Source: Streptosporangiaceae bacterium (GTDB lineage Bacteria; Actinomycetota; Actinomycetes; Streptosporangiales; Streptosporangiaceae). Taken from it: a stretch of DNA of 58,887 bases. This document shows positions 19,087 to 27,755 of this stretch, in pieces (within the stretch, counting starts at the first letter, position 1; each line of letters begins with the position of its first letter). The stretch spans positions 1-58,887 of the forward strand of contig JAICYD010000030.1 in NCBI GenBank assembly GCA_025934375.1. The letters run 5' to 3'. The position numbers and the translations under genes were made by a program. The notes under the pieces are model-generated. The model did not search any database. It had not been told where the DNA came from and saw only the letters and a program-made list of their open reading frames with translations.

Positions 19087-19103
19087 ATACCCCGGTAGGG
19101 TAT
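19087..19103. promoter_or_regulatory. CsoR-type operator ATACCC-N5-GGGTAT
   Basis: ATACCCCGGTAGGGTAT is an inverted repeat of the ATACCC/GGGTAT type known for CsoR/RcnR-family repressors (copper, nickel or persulfide sensing). It lies 75 bp upstream of the permease ATG, where a promoter is expected. No CsoR gene is in the window. Confidence 0.65.
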
Positions 19104-19140
19104 TCCAATGGTGCGGCAGGCACCCGGCGACGACGACCGT

Positions 19141-19168
19141 GCGGGCCGCCCGGGTAAGGGCGGCCCGC
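19141..19168 (-). terminator. Hairpin after the sigma factor/CU044_5270 operon
   Basis: GCGGGCCGCCC (19141-19151) pairs perfectly with GGGCGGCCCGC (19158-19168) across a 6-nt loop, 30 bp past the stop at 19198. Confidence 0.75.
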
Positions 19169-19197
19169 GCGGTCAGGCTGGGTCAGTGCCGGGTGGG

Positions 19198-20262
19198 TCA
19201 GAACCTGCCGGACGCGATGGTGGCCAGCGTCACCCGGGTGACCTTGTAGGTCGACACCGACGACGGCACGTTGCCCTGGGCCGGCTCCGTGTCCTTGATC
19301 GGCATCCCGGTCTTGGCGCTGATCGTCAGCACCTCTCCCCCGCTGCCGCCGAACAGGGCCGATCCCGCCTTAAGGGTCAGCGTGGCCTGGCCGCCGGTCG
19401 TCGACTTCGCCACGGCGACCTGGGGAATCGTGGACAGCAGGCGCAGCACGCCCGCCCGGACCTGGGGGTTGCCGCCCCCGGCGGACAGTGCCTCTACGCT
19501 GTTGTTCCAGACGCGGTTGTTGATGATGGTCTGCAGCGCCTGGCCGGTGGGCAGCTTCGGCGGGGTCTTCATCCCCTTCGCCTTCAGCGTGGGCCACTCC
19601 TTGGCGATTTCCTTGTCCCAGGCCGCCCGCTGCGCGCTACCGGTGAGGCCCAGCCAGAAGTCCCCGGGGGAGACAATGGCCATCTGCTTGCGGGCGGTGG
19701 TGAGGTTGCCGGCCGCCGCGTACAGCGCCACCTTCACGTCCCGGGAATCCATGCCATCGGCGAGGTTCTGATGACGGGCGACCGCCTTCATGAGGGTGGC
19801 CTTGTCGTCTCCCGCGTAGAGGGCGCCGCTGTCGGTGTACAGGCTGTAGACGACATCCGGCCGCTGGCCGCCGATGGTCTGGGTCTTGATGATCAGCGAC
19901 GCGTTGCCCGGCAGCGGGCCGCTGTCGGCGGTGATGTGCGCGGCCAGGATCATCAGCGGGGAAGTCACCCCAGGGGCCTGGGCGGACGCTGACCCGGTCG
20001 GCGCCGCGGGCCGGGTCGCCGGCGTGGCCGCGAGCACCACGGCCACCGCCGCGGCCGCGGCGACCCCGGCGCCGATGCCGACCTTGCCCCAGGTGCCCAC
20101 GGTCCTGCGGCGCCAGCGCGCCCGGGGAAACTCCGTCACCGGCGCAGGCCCGGACTCGGCCATCGCCGCCCGCAAGGTCGCGCGCGCCCGCTGGTACGCC
20201 TCGGGCCGCAGGGGGTCAGCGTCCTTCAACTGGCTGACCAGGTCCATCTCGTCCACGTTCAC
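19198..20262 (-). CDS. CU044_5270-family membrane-anchored protein, partner of an ECF sigma factor
   Basis: GTG start at 20262, overlapping the sigma-factor stop in a GTGA junction, with AAGGAG upstream; the open frame to 20619 is ignored for this reason. The product has 354 residues: a cytoplasmic N-terminus of about 55 residues (MDLVSQLKDADPLRPEAYQRAR), one transmembrane helix at about 60-80 (VGIGAGVAAAAAVAVVLAA), and an extracytoplasmic domain of about 270 residues. This layout is that of the actinobacterial CU044_5270 family, which is regularly found behind sigma genes. It may act as an anti-sigma-like or signal-input partner, but that is inference from context; the family's function is not known to me. 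Confidence 0.85.
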   Translation of the reverse strand: MNVDEMDLVSQLKDADPLRPEAYQRARATLRAAMAESGPAPVTEFPRARWRRRTVGTWGKVGIGAGVAAAAAVAVVLAATPATRPAAPTGSASAQAPGVTSPLMILAAHITADSGPLPGNASLIIKTQTIGGQRPDVVYSLYTDSGALYAGDDKATLMKAVARHQNLADGMDSRDVKVALYAAAGNLTTARKQMAIVSPGDFWLGLTGSAQRAAWDKEIAKEWPTLKAKGMKTPPKLPTGQALQTIINNRVWNNSVEALSAGGGNPQVRAGVLRLLSTIPQVAVAKSTTGGQATLTLKAGSALFGGSGGEVLTISAKTGMPIKDTEPAQGNVPSSVSTYKVTRVTLATIASGRF

Positions 20263-20828
20263 TGGCTCTCCTTCACACTGTTGAGATCGGTCAATAGCTC
20301 GGCCACTTCCGGCGCGTCCCGTAGCGCCATGCGGGCCTGGTGCAGCAGGCGGCGGGCCGTCCCGGCCGGCATCGCGAGCACCCGCGCGGCATCGGCGACG
20401 GTCAGGTCTTCCCAGGCGACCAGGGTCAGTACCTCTCGCTCTGGTGATCGCAGCCTCGCCAGGGCCGCCCGCAGCACCGCGTGAGTGTCCACGCGGGCGT
20501 CCACCGCTGGCCAGGGATCCCACCCGTTCGCCAGGCTCGTCACGTCCGGCACGAGATCCTCGGCCGGCCGGGACCGCCAGTAATGCCGCAGCCTGTTCAG
20601 CGCGACCCCGTACAGCCACGGCCGCGCCTGCGCGTACGACCGGTCATAGGTCCTTCGGGACTCGAAGGCCGCCACCCACACATCGCCGAGCAGGTCCTCG
20701 GCCGCCTCACGCCCCGCTCGCCGCGCCAGGTAAGCCCCGACCGCGCCCTCATGGCGGCTGATCACCTCCATGAAGGCTTCCCCGTCGCCGGCCAGCGATC
20801 TGCCGATCAGTTCCGCGTCTGACGTCAT
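20259..20828 (-). CDS. ECF-type RNA polymerase sigma factor
   Basis: The start is placed at ATG 20828 (GGGAGGG upstream) rather than the longer frame to 20858. The product has 189 residues. Region 2 (about 12-80) contains DLLGDVWVAAFESRRTYD and ARPWLYGVALNRLRHYWR. Region 4 (about 125-175) contains LRSPEREVLTLVAWEDLTV and AMPAGTARRLLHQAR, a helix-turn-helix. It directs transcription of a stress or envelope regulon and is translationally coupled to the CU044_5270 protein. Because no zinc-binding anti-sigma factor is present, that protein is the likely regulator. Confidence 0.9.
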   Translation of the reverse strand: MTSDAELIGRSLAGDGEAFMEVISRHEGAVGAYLARRAGREAAEDLLGDVWVAAFESRRTYDRSYAQARPWLYGVALNRLRHYWRSRPAEDLVPDVTSLANGWDPWPAVDARVDTHAVLRAALARLRSPEREVLTLVAWEDLTVADAARVLAMPAGTARRLLHQARMALRDAPEVAELLTDLNSVKESQ

Positions 20829-21283
20829 GACCCTCCCTTCCTCTACTGCGCGCTCCACCCTGAGATTGCCGATTCGCCTCCAAAGCGTTCAGGACCGAGA
20901 AGAGCCAGGTAGCGGGCAGGGACGTTCGCCGCCACCGCTATCAGGGTCGCACCGAGGCACGCCTCGCCGATGGCGGGCGACGCTCGCGGATCGGGTGGAT
21001 GCGATCTGCGCTGGCGCTAGAACGGCGGGTCGGCGCCGGCCTCGTCGCGCCATCGCGGCGTGGCTGTCTCAACAATCACGGAAGATCGCGAAGACTTCGT
21101 GACGCGGGAAGAACTCAAAAGCCCTTCGGGCGATCCCCATGTTCAGCGGTCACTCTTGCTCCTTCCGCTGCGCGTGAGGGCGGCCCCGACATGGGGCCGC
21201 CCTCACGCGATCTGCGGTTGTGCTGAAGAGGGGATGACACCGCGTTGAAGTGGCGCTGCAGCCGCCCCCGCGGGGTCAGGGTC
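20829..21283. other. Intergenic region between the sigma-factor promoter and msrA
   Basis: 455 bp without a convincing gene on either strand; open frames here have no RBS and no family-like composition. It must hold the leftward promoter of the sigma operon near 20850-20950 and contains the msr terminator at 21171-21209. I see nothing else. Confidence 0.55.
21171..21209 (-). terminator. 17-bp terminator hairpin of the msrB-msrA operon
   Basis: CGCGTGAGGGCGGCCCC (21171-21187) pairs perfectly with GGGGCCGCCCTCACGCG (21193-21209) across a 5-nt loop, downstream of msrA (stop 21284). Confidence 0.85.
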
Positions 21284-21799
21284 TCAGGATGAGACCTGGT
21301 CCGCCCGGCGCGGGAGCTTCCAGCCGGGGCGGACGAAGTGGCACGTGTAGCCGTCGGGGTAACGCTCCAGGTAATCCTGGTGCTCGGGCTCGGCCTCCCA
21401 GAACGGCCCGGCCGGGGTGACCTCGGTAACCACCTTGCCCGGCCACAGGCCGGAGGCGTCGACGTCGGCGATCGTGTCCTGCGCGGTCCGCTTCTGCTCG
21501 TCGCTGAGGTAGAAGATGGCCGACCGGTAGCTGGTCCCGATGTCGTTTCCCTGCCGGTTCAGCGTGGTCGGGTCGTGGACCTGGAAGAAGAACTCCAGCA
21601 GGTCCCGGTAGGAGATCTTGTCCGGGTCGAAGGCGATCTCGATCGCCTCAGCGTGGCCGTGGTGGTTGCGGTAGGTCGCGTTCGCCACGTCACCACCGGT
21701 GTAACCGACCCTGGTCGCCAGGACGCCGGGGAGCTTGCGGATGAGATCCTGCACGCCCCAGAAGCAGCCGCCGGCGAGGATGGCCTTCTCGGTTGTCAT
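21284..21799 (-). CDS. msrA: Peptide methionine (S)-S-oxide reductase
   Basis: 171 residues, the usual length. The catalytic Cys12 lies in AGGCFWG. Other family motifs are [49 protein letters not shown] and the C-terminal [14 protein letters not shown]. It reduces the S epimer of methionine sulfoxide in proteins, using thioredoxin. A Cys in YTCHF near the C-terminus may serve as resolving Cys. The ATG overlaps the msrB stop in an ATGA junction, so the two epimer-specific reductases are translationally coupled. Confidence 0.97.
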   Translation of the reverse strand: MTTEKAILAGGCFWGVQDLIRKLPGVLATRVGYTGGDVANATYRNHHGHAEAIEIAFDPDKISYRDLLEFFFQVHDPTTLNRQGNDIGTSYRSAIFYLSDEQKRTAQDTIADVDASGLWPGKVVTEVTPAGPFWEAEPEHQDYLERYPDGYTCHFVRPGWKLPRRADQVSS

Positions 21800-22266
21800 G
21801 ATGCACTCCCAGTGTCAGTCGCGGGCTCGAACAGCGCGCGGTGGGCGCCGTACCCCTCGCGCTCCAGGTCCTCGAGCGGGATGAACCGCAAGGCAGCGGA
21901 GTTGATGCAGTAGCGCAGGCCGCCCTCCTGCGGGGGGCCGTCCGGGAACACGTGCCCTAGGTGGCTGTCGCCGTGGGCCGAGCGGACCTCGGTCCTGATC
22001 ATCCCGTGGGTGGTGTCCGTGCGCTCGATAACGTTGCCCGGCTCGATCGCCGCCGTGAAGCTCGGCCAGCCGGAGTGGCTGTCGTACTTGCTGACGGACG
22101 CGAACAATGGCTCACCGGACACGACGTCGACGTAGATGCCGGGCTCCTTGTTGTCCCAGTACGCGTTGCGGAACGCGGGCTCGGTACCGCACTGCTGGGT
22201 GATCCGGTACTGCTCCGGCGTCAGCCGGGAGATGGCCTCGGGGTCCTTGCGGAAGGTGTCCGCCAT
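21796..22266 (-). CDS. msrB: Peptide methionine (R)-S-oxide reductase, zinc-free type
   Basis: The start is taken at ATG 22266 with AAGGAG upstream; the longer frame adds 20 unlikely residues. The product has 156 residues with [30 protein letters not shown] and catalytic Cys120 in [11 protein letters not shown]. The two CxxC zinc pairs of many MsrB proteins are absent ([10 protein letters not shown] at the first site), so this is the zinc-less form. It is first in the msrB-msrA pair. A Cys near residue 26 (TQQCGTEP) lies where some MsrB proteins keep their resolving Cys. Confidence 0.96.
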   Translation of the reverse strand: MADTFRKDPEAISRLTPEQYRITQQCGTEPAFRNAYWDNKEPGIYVDVVSGEPLFASVSKYDSHSGWPSFTAAIEPGNVIERTDTTHGMIRTEVRSAHGDSHLGHVFPDGPPQEGGLRYCINSAALRFIPLEDLEREGYGAHRALFEPATDTGSAS

Positions 22267-22329
22267 GTCAGCTCCTTCGCCGTTGCTGCCGCCCGCTGGC
22301 TGCGGACTGGCTCGCGAAGCGTGCAACCG

Positions 22330-23103
22330 CTAGCGGACCACCGTTGTTCCGGCGCTGGCTGGCGCCAGGCTGAGGATGTCCAGGGCGACCAGGACGCCGC
22401 CGGCGAAGGCGGCCGGCATCACCACGATCGCCATCAGCGGGATCATGCAGAGCAAGGCGGCCGGGAGGCCGAGGCCGACCACGAGCATCCGGCGGCGGCG
22501 CAGCCTCGCGGTCCGGCCGCGAAGGTCGATGCCGCGCCGGTAGAACGGGACCGCGACGACCTCCAGCGCGATGAACCACGCGGTCACCAGCACCAGCAGG
22601 ACGGGAACCACGCTCTGCCCGACGACCGGGAGGAAGCCGGCCAGGAACAGCAGGGCGGTGAATACCAGCGAGCGCAGCAGCAGCAGGGTGCCGTCGCGGA
22701 CGCCCAGCAGCAACAGTCTCCACCACGACAGGTCAACGTGCCCCGCGGTGGCGCCCAGGTCATCCTCGATCCGCTCGGCGATGTGCTCATAGAACGGGCC
22801 GCCGACGATCAGCGTCAGGGTGGTGAACCCCACCAGCCCGAGCAGCACCGCGCTGCCGACCAGGGTGATGCCCGCGGCGAGCCGCGTAGCCTCCCGCCAG
22901 CCGCCGGACCAGTGGTCGGCGAATGGCGTGATCAGCGCGGCGAGGTAGCCGACGTTAGCGAGCAGCGCGATCATCGCGCCCGCCAGCAGCGCCGTAGTCA
23001 GGACGGCCGGCAGCATGCCGACCAGCAACAGCCTCGGCCGGCGCAGCAGCATCCCCAATCCCTGCCCGAAGTATCGAACTCCGGTGATGAAGTCGCGCAC
23101 CAT
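22330..23103 (-). CDS. EI24/CysZ-like integral membrane protein
   Basis: 257 residues with four to six hydrophobic helices. The N-terminal FITGVRYFGQGLGMLLRRPRLL and the PFYEHIAERIEDDLG segment after the second pair of helices are typical of actinobacterial EI24-domain (PF07264) proteins, distantly related to the sulfate transporter CysZ. The function in actinomycetes is unknown. It lies 63 bp upstream of msrB on the same strand and could be co-transcribed with it. A CysZ-like sulfur role would suit the neighbouring Msr enzymes, but nothing in the sequence proves it. Confidence 0.8.
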   Translation of the reverse strand: MVRDFITGVRYFGQGLGMLLRRPRLLLVGMLPAVLTTALLAGAMIALLANVGYLAALITPFADHWSGGWREATRLAAGITLVGSAVLLGLVGFTTLTLIVGGPFYEHIAERIEDDLGATAGHVDLSWWRLLLLGVRDGTLLLLRSLVFTALLFLAGFLPVVGQSVVPVLLVLVTAWFIALEVVAVPFYRRGIDLRGRTARLRRRRMLVVGLGLPAALLCMIPLMAIVVMPAAFAGGVLVALDILSLAPASAGTTVVR

Positions 23104-23372
23104 ACCGCCTCCAACTGGCCCGGGCCGGTCACTGATAGCTTAACGGATTCTGAAATTTTCACCGGCGGTGGCCCTTGATCCGGCCGATACTCTCGAAATA
23201 ATTCCGAAACTGTTGACGGTCCGCCGAGGCCAACCCATGCTGTCGTCAACCGCAGGGCGCAGCTACCGCCGATTAGATTACCGTCGGCGCGTTTCGCTAT
23301 TCCGCTGGAGATTCGCGCATTCATTTAGTGATGCCGGAACCTGCGTCTACTCCCAGAAGGAGGGTCCAGGTC

Positions 23373-25211
23373 ATGATCAACTCGGGCCGGTCCGCGATCC
23401 GTTCGATGGTTGTCATGCTGGCGCTATTGGCGCTCGCGGTCACCGGAGCGGTGACGGTAACGTCCACGTCCGCGATGGCGGCCGGTGGCGTCGAAGACAG
23501 CGGGGCCGGCTGCCCGGTCACCCTGCCGGGCTCTTTGACTGCCAATTCGATGCTTCCCGACCCGTTCACGAGGCTGAACGGAACGCGTATTTCCAGCGTT
23601 TCCGACTGGACGTGCCGACGAGAGGAGATCCTGCAGCTGGCGCAGAAGTACATTTACGGCACGAAGCCAGCTAAGCCCGCGAGCGTCACCGGAACGGTCT
23701 CGTCTACCAATATCACGGTCAACGTTTCCAACAATGGCAAGAGCGCCAGCTGGTCAGCGGGAGTGCAGCTGCCGAGCACGGGCTCCGGGCCATTCCCGGC
23801 CGTCATTGTCTACGGCGGCAGCGGCGTGGACACGTCCACCATCTTGAACTCAGGCGCCGCCGTCATCAACTACAACCCCTACAACGTCGGCGCCGAGGGC
23901 ACGGCGCGGGACCAGGATACGGGCGCGTTCTACACCCTCTACGGCCCCTCGGACGGCACCGGGCTGCTGATGGCCTGGGCCTGGGGCGTGAGCCGGATCA
24001 TCGACGTCATCGAACAGTCCGGCGGCAACATCCTCAAAGCGGACGACACCGGGGTCAGCGGCTGCTCACGGTTCGGCAAGGGCGCCTTCGTGGCGGGCGT
24101 GTTCGACCAGCGCATCCCGCTGACCATGCCGGTTGAGTCGGGCACCGACGGCGTCCCGATCTACCGCGGGATTCCCGGGGAAAGCGGCTCCCAGCCGCTG
24201 AGCAACGCCTACGGCGAGCAGCCGTGGGTGGGCGACGCCTTCAGCCAGTTCAACGGCAACCCGAACATGCTGCCGGTGGACACCCACGAGATGGTGGGGA
24301 TGGTCGCCCCGCGCGGGCTGTTCATCATGGAGAACCCGCACATCGACTGGCTGGGCGCCCGGTCCGGGAGCGTGGCCGCCCTGGGCGGGGCGGAGGTCTA
24401 CAAGGCGCTCGGCGCGGGGAGCAACATCTCCTACGTCTCCGACGTCGCGGACGGCACCCACTGCGCGACCCGGTCCGAATGGCAGGCCCCCATGGCCGCG
24501 AGCATCAGGTTCTTCCTGGAGAACGCGGGGACTCCGCCCGCCGTGTTCCGGATCTCCTCGCTGAAGCAAGGCACCTTGTCGCAGTGGCGGAACTGGACCA
24601 CGCCAACCCTGTCTAGCAGCTCGAACACGGTGACCGTGACCAGCCCGGGCGCGCAGGCCGGGACCGTCGGCACCGCCGCCAGCCTGCAGGTCTCCGCGAC
24701 TGACTCCGCGGCCGGGCAGACCCTCACCTACTCCGCCACCGGCTTGCCGGCCGGGCTGACCATCAGCTCCGCCGGCCTGATCTCCGGCACGCCAACCGCC
24801 GCCGGGGCCTCCAATGTCACCGTCACCGCGACGGACGGCACCAGCGCCTCCGGAGCGGCCAGCTTCACCTGGACGGTCAGCGGCGGGACGACCACCGGCA
24901 CCTGCCACGTCACCTACACGCGCAACAGCGAGTGGCCCGGCAACTTCACCGCCCAGGTGGTCATCGCCAACCCCGGGACGACCGCGATCAACGGATGGTC
25001 AGTTACCTTCACCTTCCCGGGTGACCAGAAGGTCACCGCCAACTTCAACGGCGGCTTCTCCATGAGCGGCGAGAACGCCACCCTCACCAACGCCAGCTAC
25101 AACGCCACCATCGCGGCGGGAGCCAGCACCACCGACGGCTTCCAGGGCACGTTCACCAGCAACGACGCTAGCCCGACGAGCTTCGCCGTCAACGGCAGCC
25201 CGTGTAGCTGA
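23373..25211 (+). CDS. Secreted glucuronoyl esterase (CE15) with Ig-like domain and CBM2
   Basis: The ATG at 23373 is chosen for its RBS (GAAGGAGGG); the product has 612 residues. A Sec signal (VVMLALLALAVTGAVTV, cleavage near AMAA) precedes a CE15 alpha/beta-hydrolase domain at about 40-400. That domain has GCSRFGKG (catalytic Ser near 231), MPVESG (acid Glu near 255) and GTHCATRSEWQ (His near 362). An Ig-like putative domain (about 420-510, ATGLPAGLTISSAGLISGTP) and a C-terminal CBM2 (about 512-612, WPGNFTAQVVIANPG) follow. CE15 splits the ester between lignin alcohols and the 4-O-methyl-glucuronate of xylan; CBM2 binds cellulose or xylan. The gene stands alone, with a terminator directly behind it. 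Confidence 0.92.
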   Translation: MINSGRSAIRSMVVMLALLALAVTGAVTVTSTSAMAAGGVEDSGAGCPVTLPGSLTANSMLPDPFTRLNGTRISSVSDWTCRREEILQLAQKYIYGTKPAKPASVTGTVSSTNITVNVSNNGKSASWSAGVQLPSTGSGPFPAVIVYGGSGVDTSTILNSGAAVINYNPYNVGAEGTARDQDTGAFYTLYGPSDGTGLLMAWAWGVSRIIDVIEQSGGNILKADDTGVSGCSRFGKGAFVAGVFDQRIPLTMPVESGTDGVPIYRGIPGESGSQPLSNAYGEQPWVGDAFSQFNGNPNMLPVDTHEMVGMVAPRGLFIMENPHIDWLGARSGSVAALGGAEVYKALGAGSNISYVSDVADGTHCATRSEWQAPMAASIRFFLENAGTPPAVFRISSLKQGTLSQWRNWTTPTLSSSSNTVTVTSPGAQAGTVGTAASLQVSATDSAAGQTLTYSATGLPAGLTISSAGLISGTPTAAGASNVTVTATDGTSASGAASFTWTVSGGTTTGTCHVTYTRNSEWPGNFTAQVVIANPGTTAINGWSVTFTFPGDQKVTANFNGGFSMSGENATLTNASYNATIAAGASTTDGFQGTFTSNDASPTSFAVNGSPCS

Positions 25212-25226
25212 TCCGCCCGGGACCGG

Positions 25227-25249
25227 GGGCGGCGCCCGGCGCGCCGCCC
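25227..25249. terminator. GC-rich hairpin after CE15
   Basis: GGGCGGCGC (25227-25235) pairs with GCGCCGCCC (25241-25249) over a 5-nt loop, 16 bp after the CE15 stop and before the convergent methyltransferase. Confidence 0.65.
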
Positions 25250-25301
25250 TCAAGGCCGAGCAGGTAAGCGAGCGGGTCCTGATAGATCACGAATGTGTAC
25301 G

Positions 25302-26156
25302 CTAATCAGGCAGGGGCACCGGCCGCACCTGGTTATTCCGTGGTGATAGCTGGCCGACGCCGGCGAGGAACCAGTACTGTTCCGGGTGCTCGGGGACGTC
25401 GTCCGGCTGGTCGGGGCGCCATAGGGGCGCCCAGACCAGGCCGGGGTCGATGAGGGCGAACCCGTCGAAGAAACGAGTGATCTCCGCGCTGGTCCGGGCG
25501 CGGCCACGGGCGGACACCTTGTTCTTGTACACGGTTTCCAGCGCGGACAGGAGTTCGGGCCGAGGGTCACTGCAGGCGTGGGAGACGACGAGGTAGCTGC
25601 CCGCGGGCAGCGCGTCGCGCAAGGTGGCGACGATCTGCTCGGGCTGGTCGGCGTCGGCGAGGAAGTGCAGGACCGCGACCAGGAGCAAGGCGATGGGCTC
25701 GGTGAAGTCGAGCAGCAGCTGGGTCTCGGGATCGGCCAGGATGCGGGCTGGGTCGCGCAGGTCAGCCTGGATGACGGCGGCGTCGGCACTACCGTCCAGG
25801 ATTAGCTTGCTGTGGGCGACGGCGACGTCGTCCGCGTCGACGTATACCACGCGGCTGCCGGGCGCGGCGCCCTGGGCAACCTGGTGGACGTTGTCCTGGG
25901 TGGGGATGCCGGAGCCGATGTCGAGGAACTGGCGGATGCCGCCCTCGGCGGCCAGGAACCGCACGGCCCGGCCGAGGAAGGCGCGGTTCGCGCGGGCGAT
26001 GGCCCTGGCGTTCGGCTCGACCGCGATCATCGCGCGGGCGGCGTCCTGGTCGGCGCGGAAGTTGTGGTCCCCGCCCAGCCACCAGTCGTAGACCCGGGCG
26101 ACGTTGGCCTTGCCTATGTCGATGCCTGGCGGTACCCAGCCCGGCTGCATTGTCAT
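25302..26156 (-). CDS. SAM-dependent methyltransferase, Methyltransf_19 (DUF574) family
   Basis: The start is taken at ATG 26156 (GGGAAG upstream); an ATG at 26180 is possible. About 284 residues. It opens with GIDIGKANVARVYDWWLGG, the hallmark of this actinobacteria-specific family. The SAM site QFLDIGSGIPTQDNVHQ comes near residue 75, then VVYVDADDVAVAHS and a C-terminal LAGVGQL. Members are numerous in actinomycete genomes, often near regulators; the substrate is unknown. It stands alone and is divergent from the phosphatase gene. Confidence 0.9.
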   Translation of the reverse strand: MTMQPGWVPPGIDIGKANVARVYDWWLGGDHNFRADQDAARAMIAVEPNARAIARANRAFLGRAVRFLAAEGGIRQFLDIGSGIPTQDNVHQVAQGAAPGSRVVYVDADDVAVAHSKLILDGSADAAVIQADLRDPARILADPETQLLLDFTEPIALLLVAVLHFLADADQPEQIVATLRDALPAGSYLVVSHACSDPRPELLSALETVYKNKVSARGRARTSAEITRFFDGFALIDPGLVWAPLWRPDQPDDVPEHPEQYWFLAGVGQLSPRNNQVRPVPLPD

Positions 26157-26302
26157 CGCGCTTCCCGTCCCAGTCGCCATACCGGCACAGCTGCTGTCAG
26201 CCTAGCCCAGCCCGCGCACGGTGGACCGCCCGCCGACGGTGCCGTACAGTTATTGCGCCCAGCTTTCCCGCTTCCCCTGTCAGCCGCCATGCCTGAGGCG
26301 GC

Positions 26303-27667
26303 GTGATCGGAGCTGGCTACCAGGTGAGTAGCGAACCGGACATGGCAGCCGCCCGCGGTGACCCCGCGGGATCTCCGCTGCCCCCGCGGCTGCGGCCCCC
26401 GGATGCCACCGCTGACCCGGCCCGCGTGGCGGCGCAGGTTCTCGATGCCCTGGTTCCCGGTTTCGCCGACGCCGCCGGGATGTACGTCCTGGAGCAGCTG
26501 CTCAGCGAGGGCAACGCTGGCCGCCAGGCGGTCGGCGCCGGACAGCGCGGCCTGGTGATGCGGCGGCTGGCCACCCGGCACGCGTCCGCCGACGCGCCCG
26601 CCCTGTGGGCGGCCTTCCCGTCCGGTGAGGTGGTGGCGCTCCCAGCCGACTCCCCAAGCGTGCGCTGCCTGCGTGACAGCGTCCCGGTGATCTTCGACCA
26701 GCCGGGCAGCCGGGCCCTGCGGTGGATATCCCCGGAAGCCAGGACGACGCTGGGCCGCTACACCTCGTTCCTGGCCGCGCCGATGGTTACCCGGGGCACC
26801 GCGGTCGGCGTCCTGGTCCTCGCCCGCGCCCCCGGCGCGCCGCCGTTCCACGGGGCCGACCGGCAGTCCGCCGCCGACCTCGCCGGCCGGGCGGCCGCCG
26901 CCGTCGCCGACTCCCTGGCGCTGATGCGGCACCAGTCGGTCACCGAGGCATTGCGGCCGCCGCGGCCAGCCGTCACCGTGGAGCCTCAGGGCCGGCTTGA
27001 GATCGCCGGGCGGTGCCTGCCCGCCACGGGCTGCGACGTCGGCGGCGACTGGTATGACATCATCCCGCTGCCCGGGCAAAGGACCGGGCTGATCGTCGGC
27101 GACGTGATGGGCCACGGCCCGCTGGCCGCCGCCGTCATGACCCGGCTCAGCGCGGCCGCCTACGCACTGGCGGGCCTGGACCTGCCGCCGTCGGAAGTCA
27201 TGCGGCAGCTCAACCGGACCGCCCTCGCGCTACCGCAGGACACGCTCGCCACCTGCGCGTACGCCGTCGTCGACCCCGCCCGCCAGTCATGCGTCATCGC
27301 AGCCGCCGGCCACCTCCCGCCCATCTTGGCCATGCCCGACGGCACCACTTACGTCCTCGGCCTGCCGGGCGGCCAGTCCCTCGGAGTGACCACGGCCAGC
27401 TACGGCCAGGCCCGCACCGAGCTTCGGCCGGGGACCGTCCTCGCCCTGTACACCGACGGCCTGGTGGAAACCCGTACCCGCCCCTTCGATCAGGGCATCC
27501 TCGCGCTGCGCTCCGCCCTGGCCCGCCCTCCCCGGGACCTGGACGCCACCTGCGCGGAACTCGCCAGCGCGCCCGGGGACATCCGCGAGGACGACATCAC
27601 GATCGTCCTCGCCCGGATCCCGTTATCGATCACGCCGCCACATGACGGCGCAAATCAACGCAACTAG
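26303..27667 (+). CDS. GAF-PP2C (SpoIIE-type) serine phosphatase
   Basis: 454 residues from GTG 26303 (an ATG at 26342 is also possible). Residues 30-210 form a GAF-like sensory domain (SFLAAPMVTRGTAVGVLVLAR). Residues 230-450 are an SpoIIE/RsbU phosphatase with metal-binding Asp in GGDWYD, GDVMGHG and YTDGLVE, and the terminal EDDITIVLA. Such proteins dephosphorylate anti-sigma antagonists in partner-switching cascades. No anti-sigma kinase or antagonist gene is adjacent, so its partner must lie elsewhere. It has no membrane segment. Confidence 0.9.
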   Translation: MIGAGYQVSSEPDMAAARGDPAGSPLPPRLRPPDATADPARVAAQVLDALVPGFADAAGMYVLEQLLSEGNAGRQAVGAGQRGLVMRRLATRHASADAPALWAAFPSGEVVALPADSPSVRCLRDSVPVIFDQPGSRALRWISPEARTTLGRYTSFLAAPMVTRGTAVGVLVLARAPGAPPFHGADRQSAADLAGRAAAAVADSLALMRHQSVTEALRPPRPAVTVEPQGRLEIAGRCLPATGCDVGGDWYDIIPLPGQRTGLIVGDVMGHGPLAAAVMTRLSAAAYALAGLDLPPSEVMRQLNRTALALPQDTLATCAYAVVDPARQSCVIAAAGHLPPILAMPDGTTYVLGLPGGQSLGVTTASYGQARTELRPGTVLALYTDGLVETRTRPFDQGILALRSALARPPRDLDATCAELASAPGDIREDDITIVLARIPLSITPPHDGANQRN

Positions 27668-27690
27668 GTAGACTTGCCACGTCTCTGGCC

Positions 27691-27719
27691 GCTAGCGCCG
27701 GGGTCGTTGGGAGCTAGCC
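27691..27719. promoter_or_regulatory. Possible SARP-box pair, two GCTAGC heptamers 22 bp apart
   Basis: GCTAGCG (27691) and GCTAGCC (27713) lie exactly two 11-bp turns apart, in front of the NB-ARC/TPR gene at 27756, and match the heptamers at 15296-15324. No good -10 is visible at the 8-bp position, so this is tentative. Confidence 0.35.
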
Positions 27720-27755
27720 GGCGGGGAGGCTGCCACTGACCGCGGGGAGTGCTGG

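Noticed and set aside
20263..20619. Upstream extension of the CU044_5270 frame
   Set aside because: It overlaps the sigma factor. The GTGA coupling and AAGGAG fix the start at 20262.
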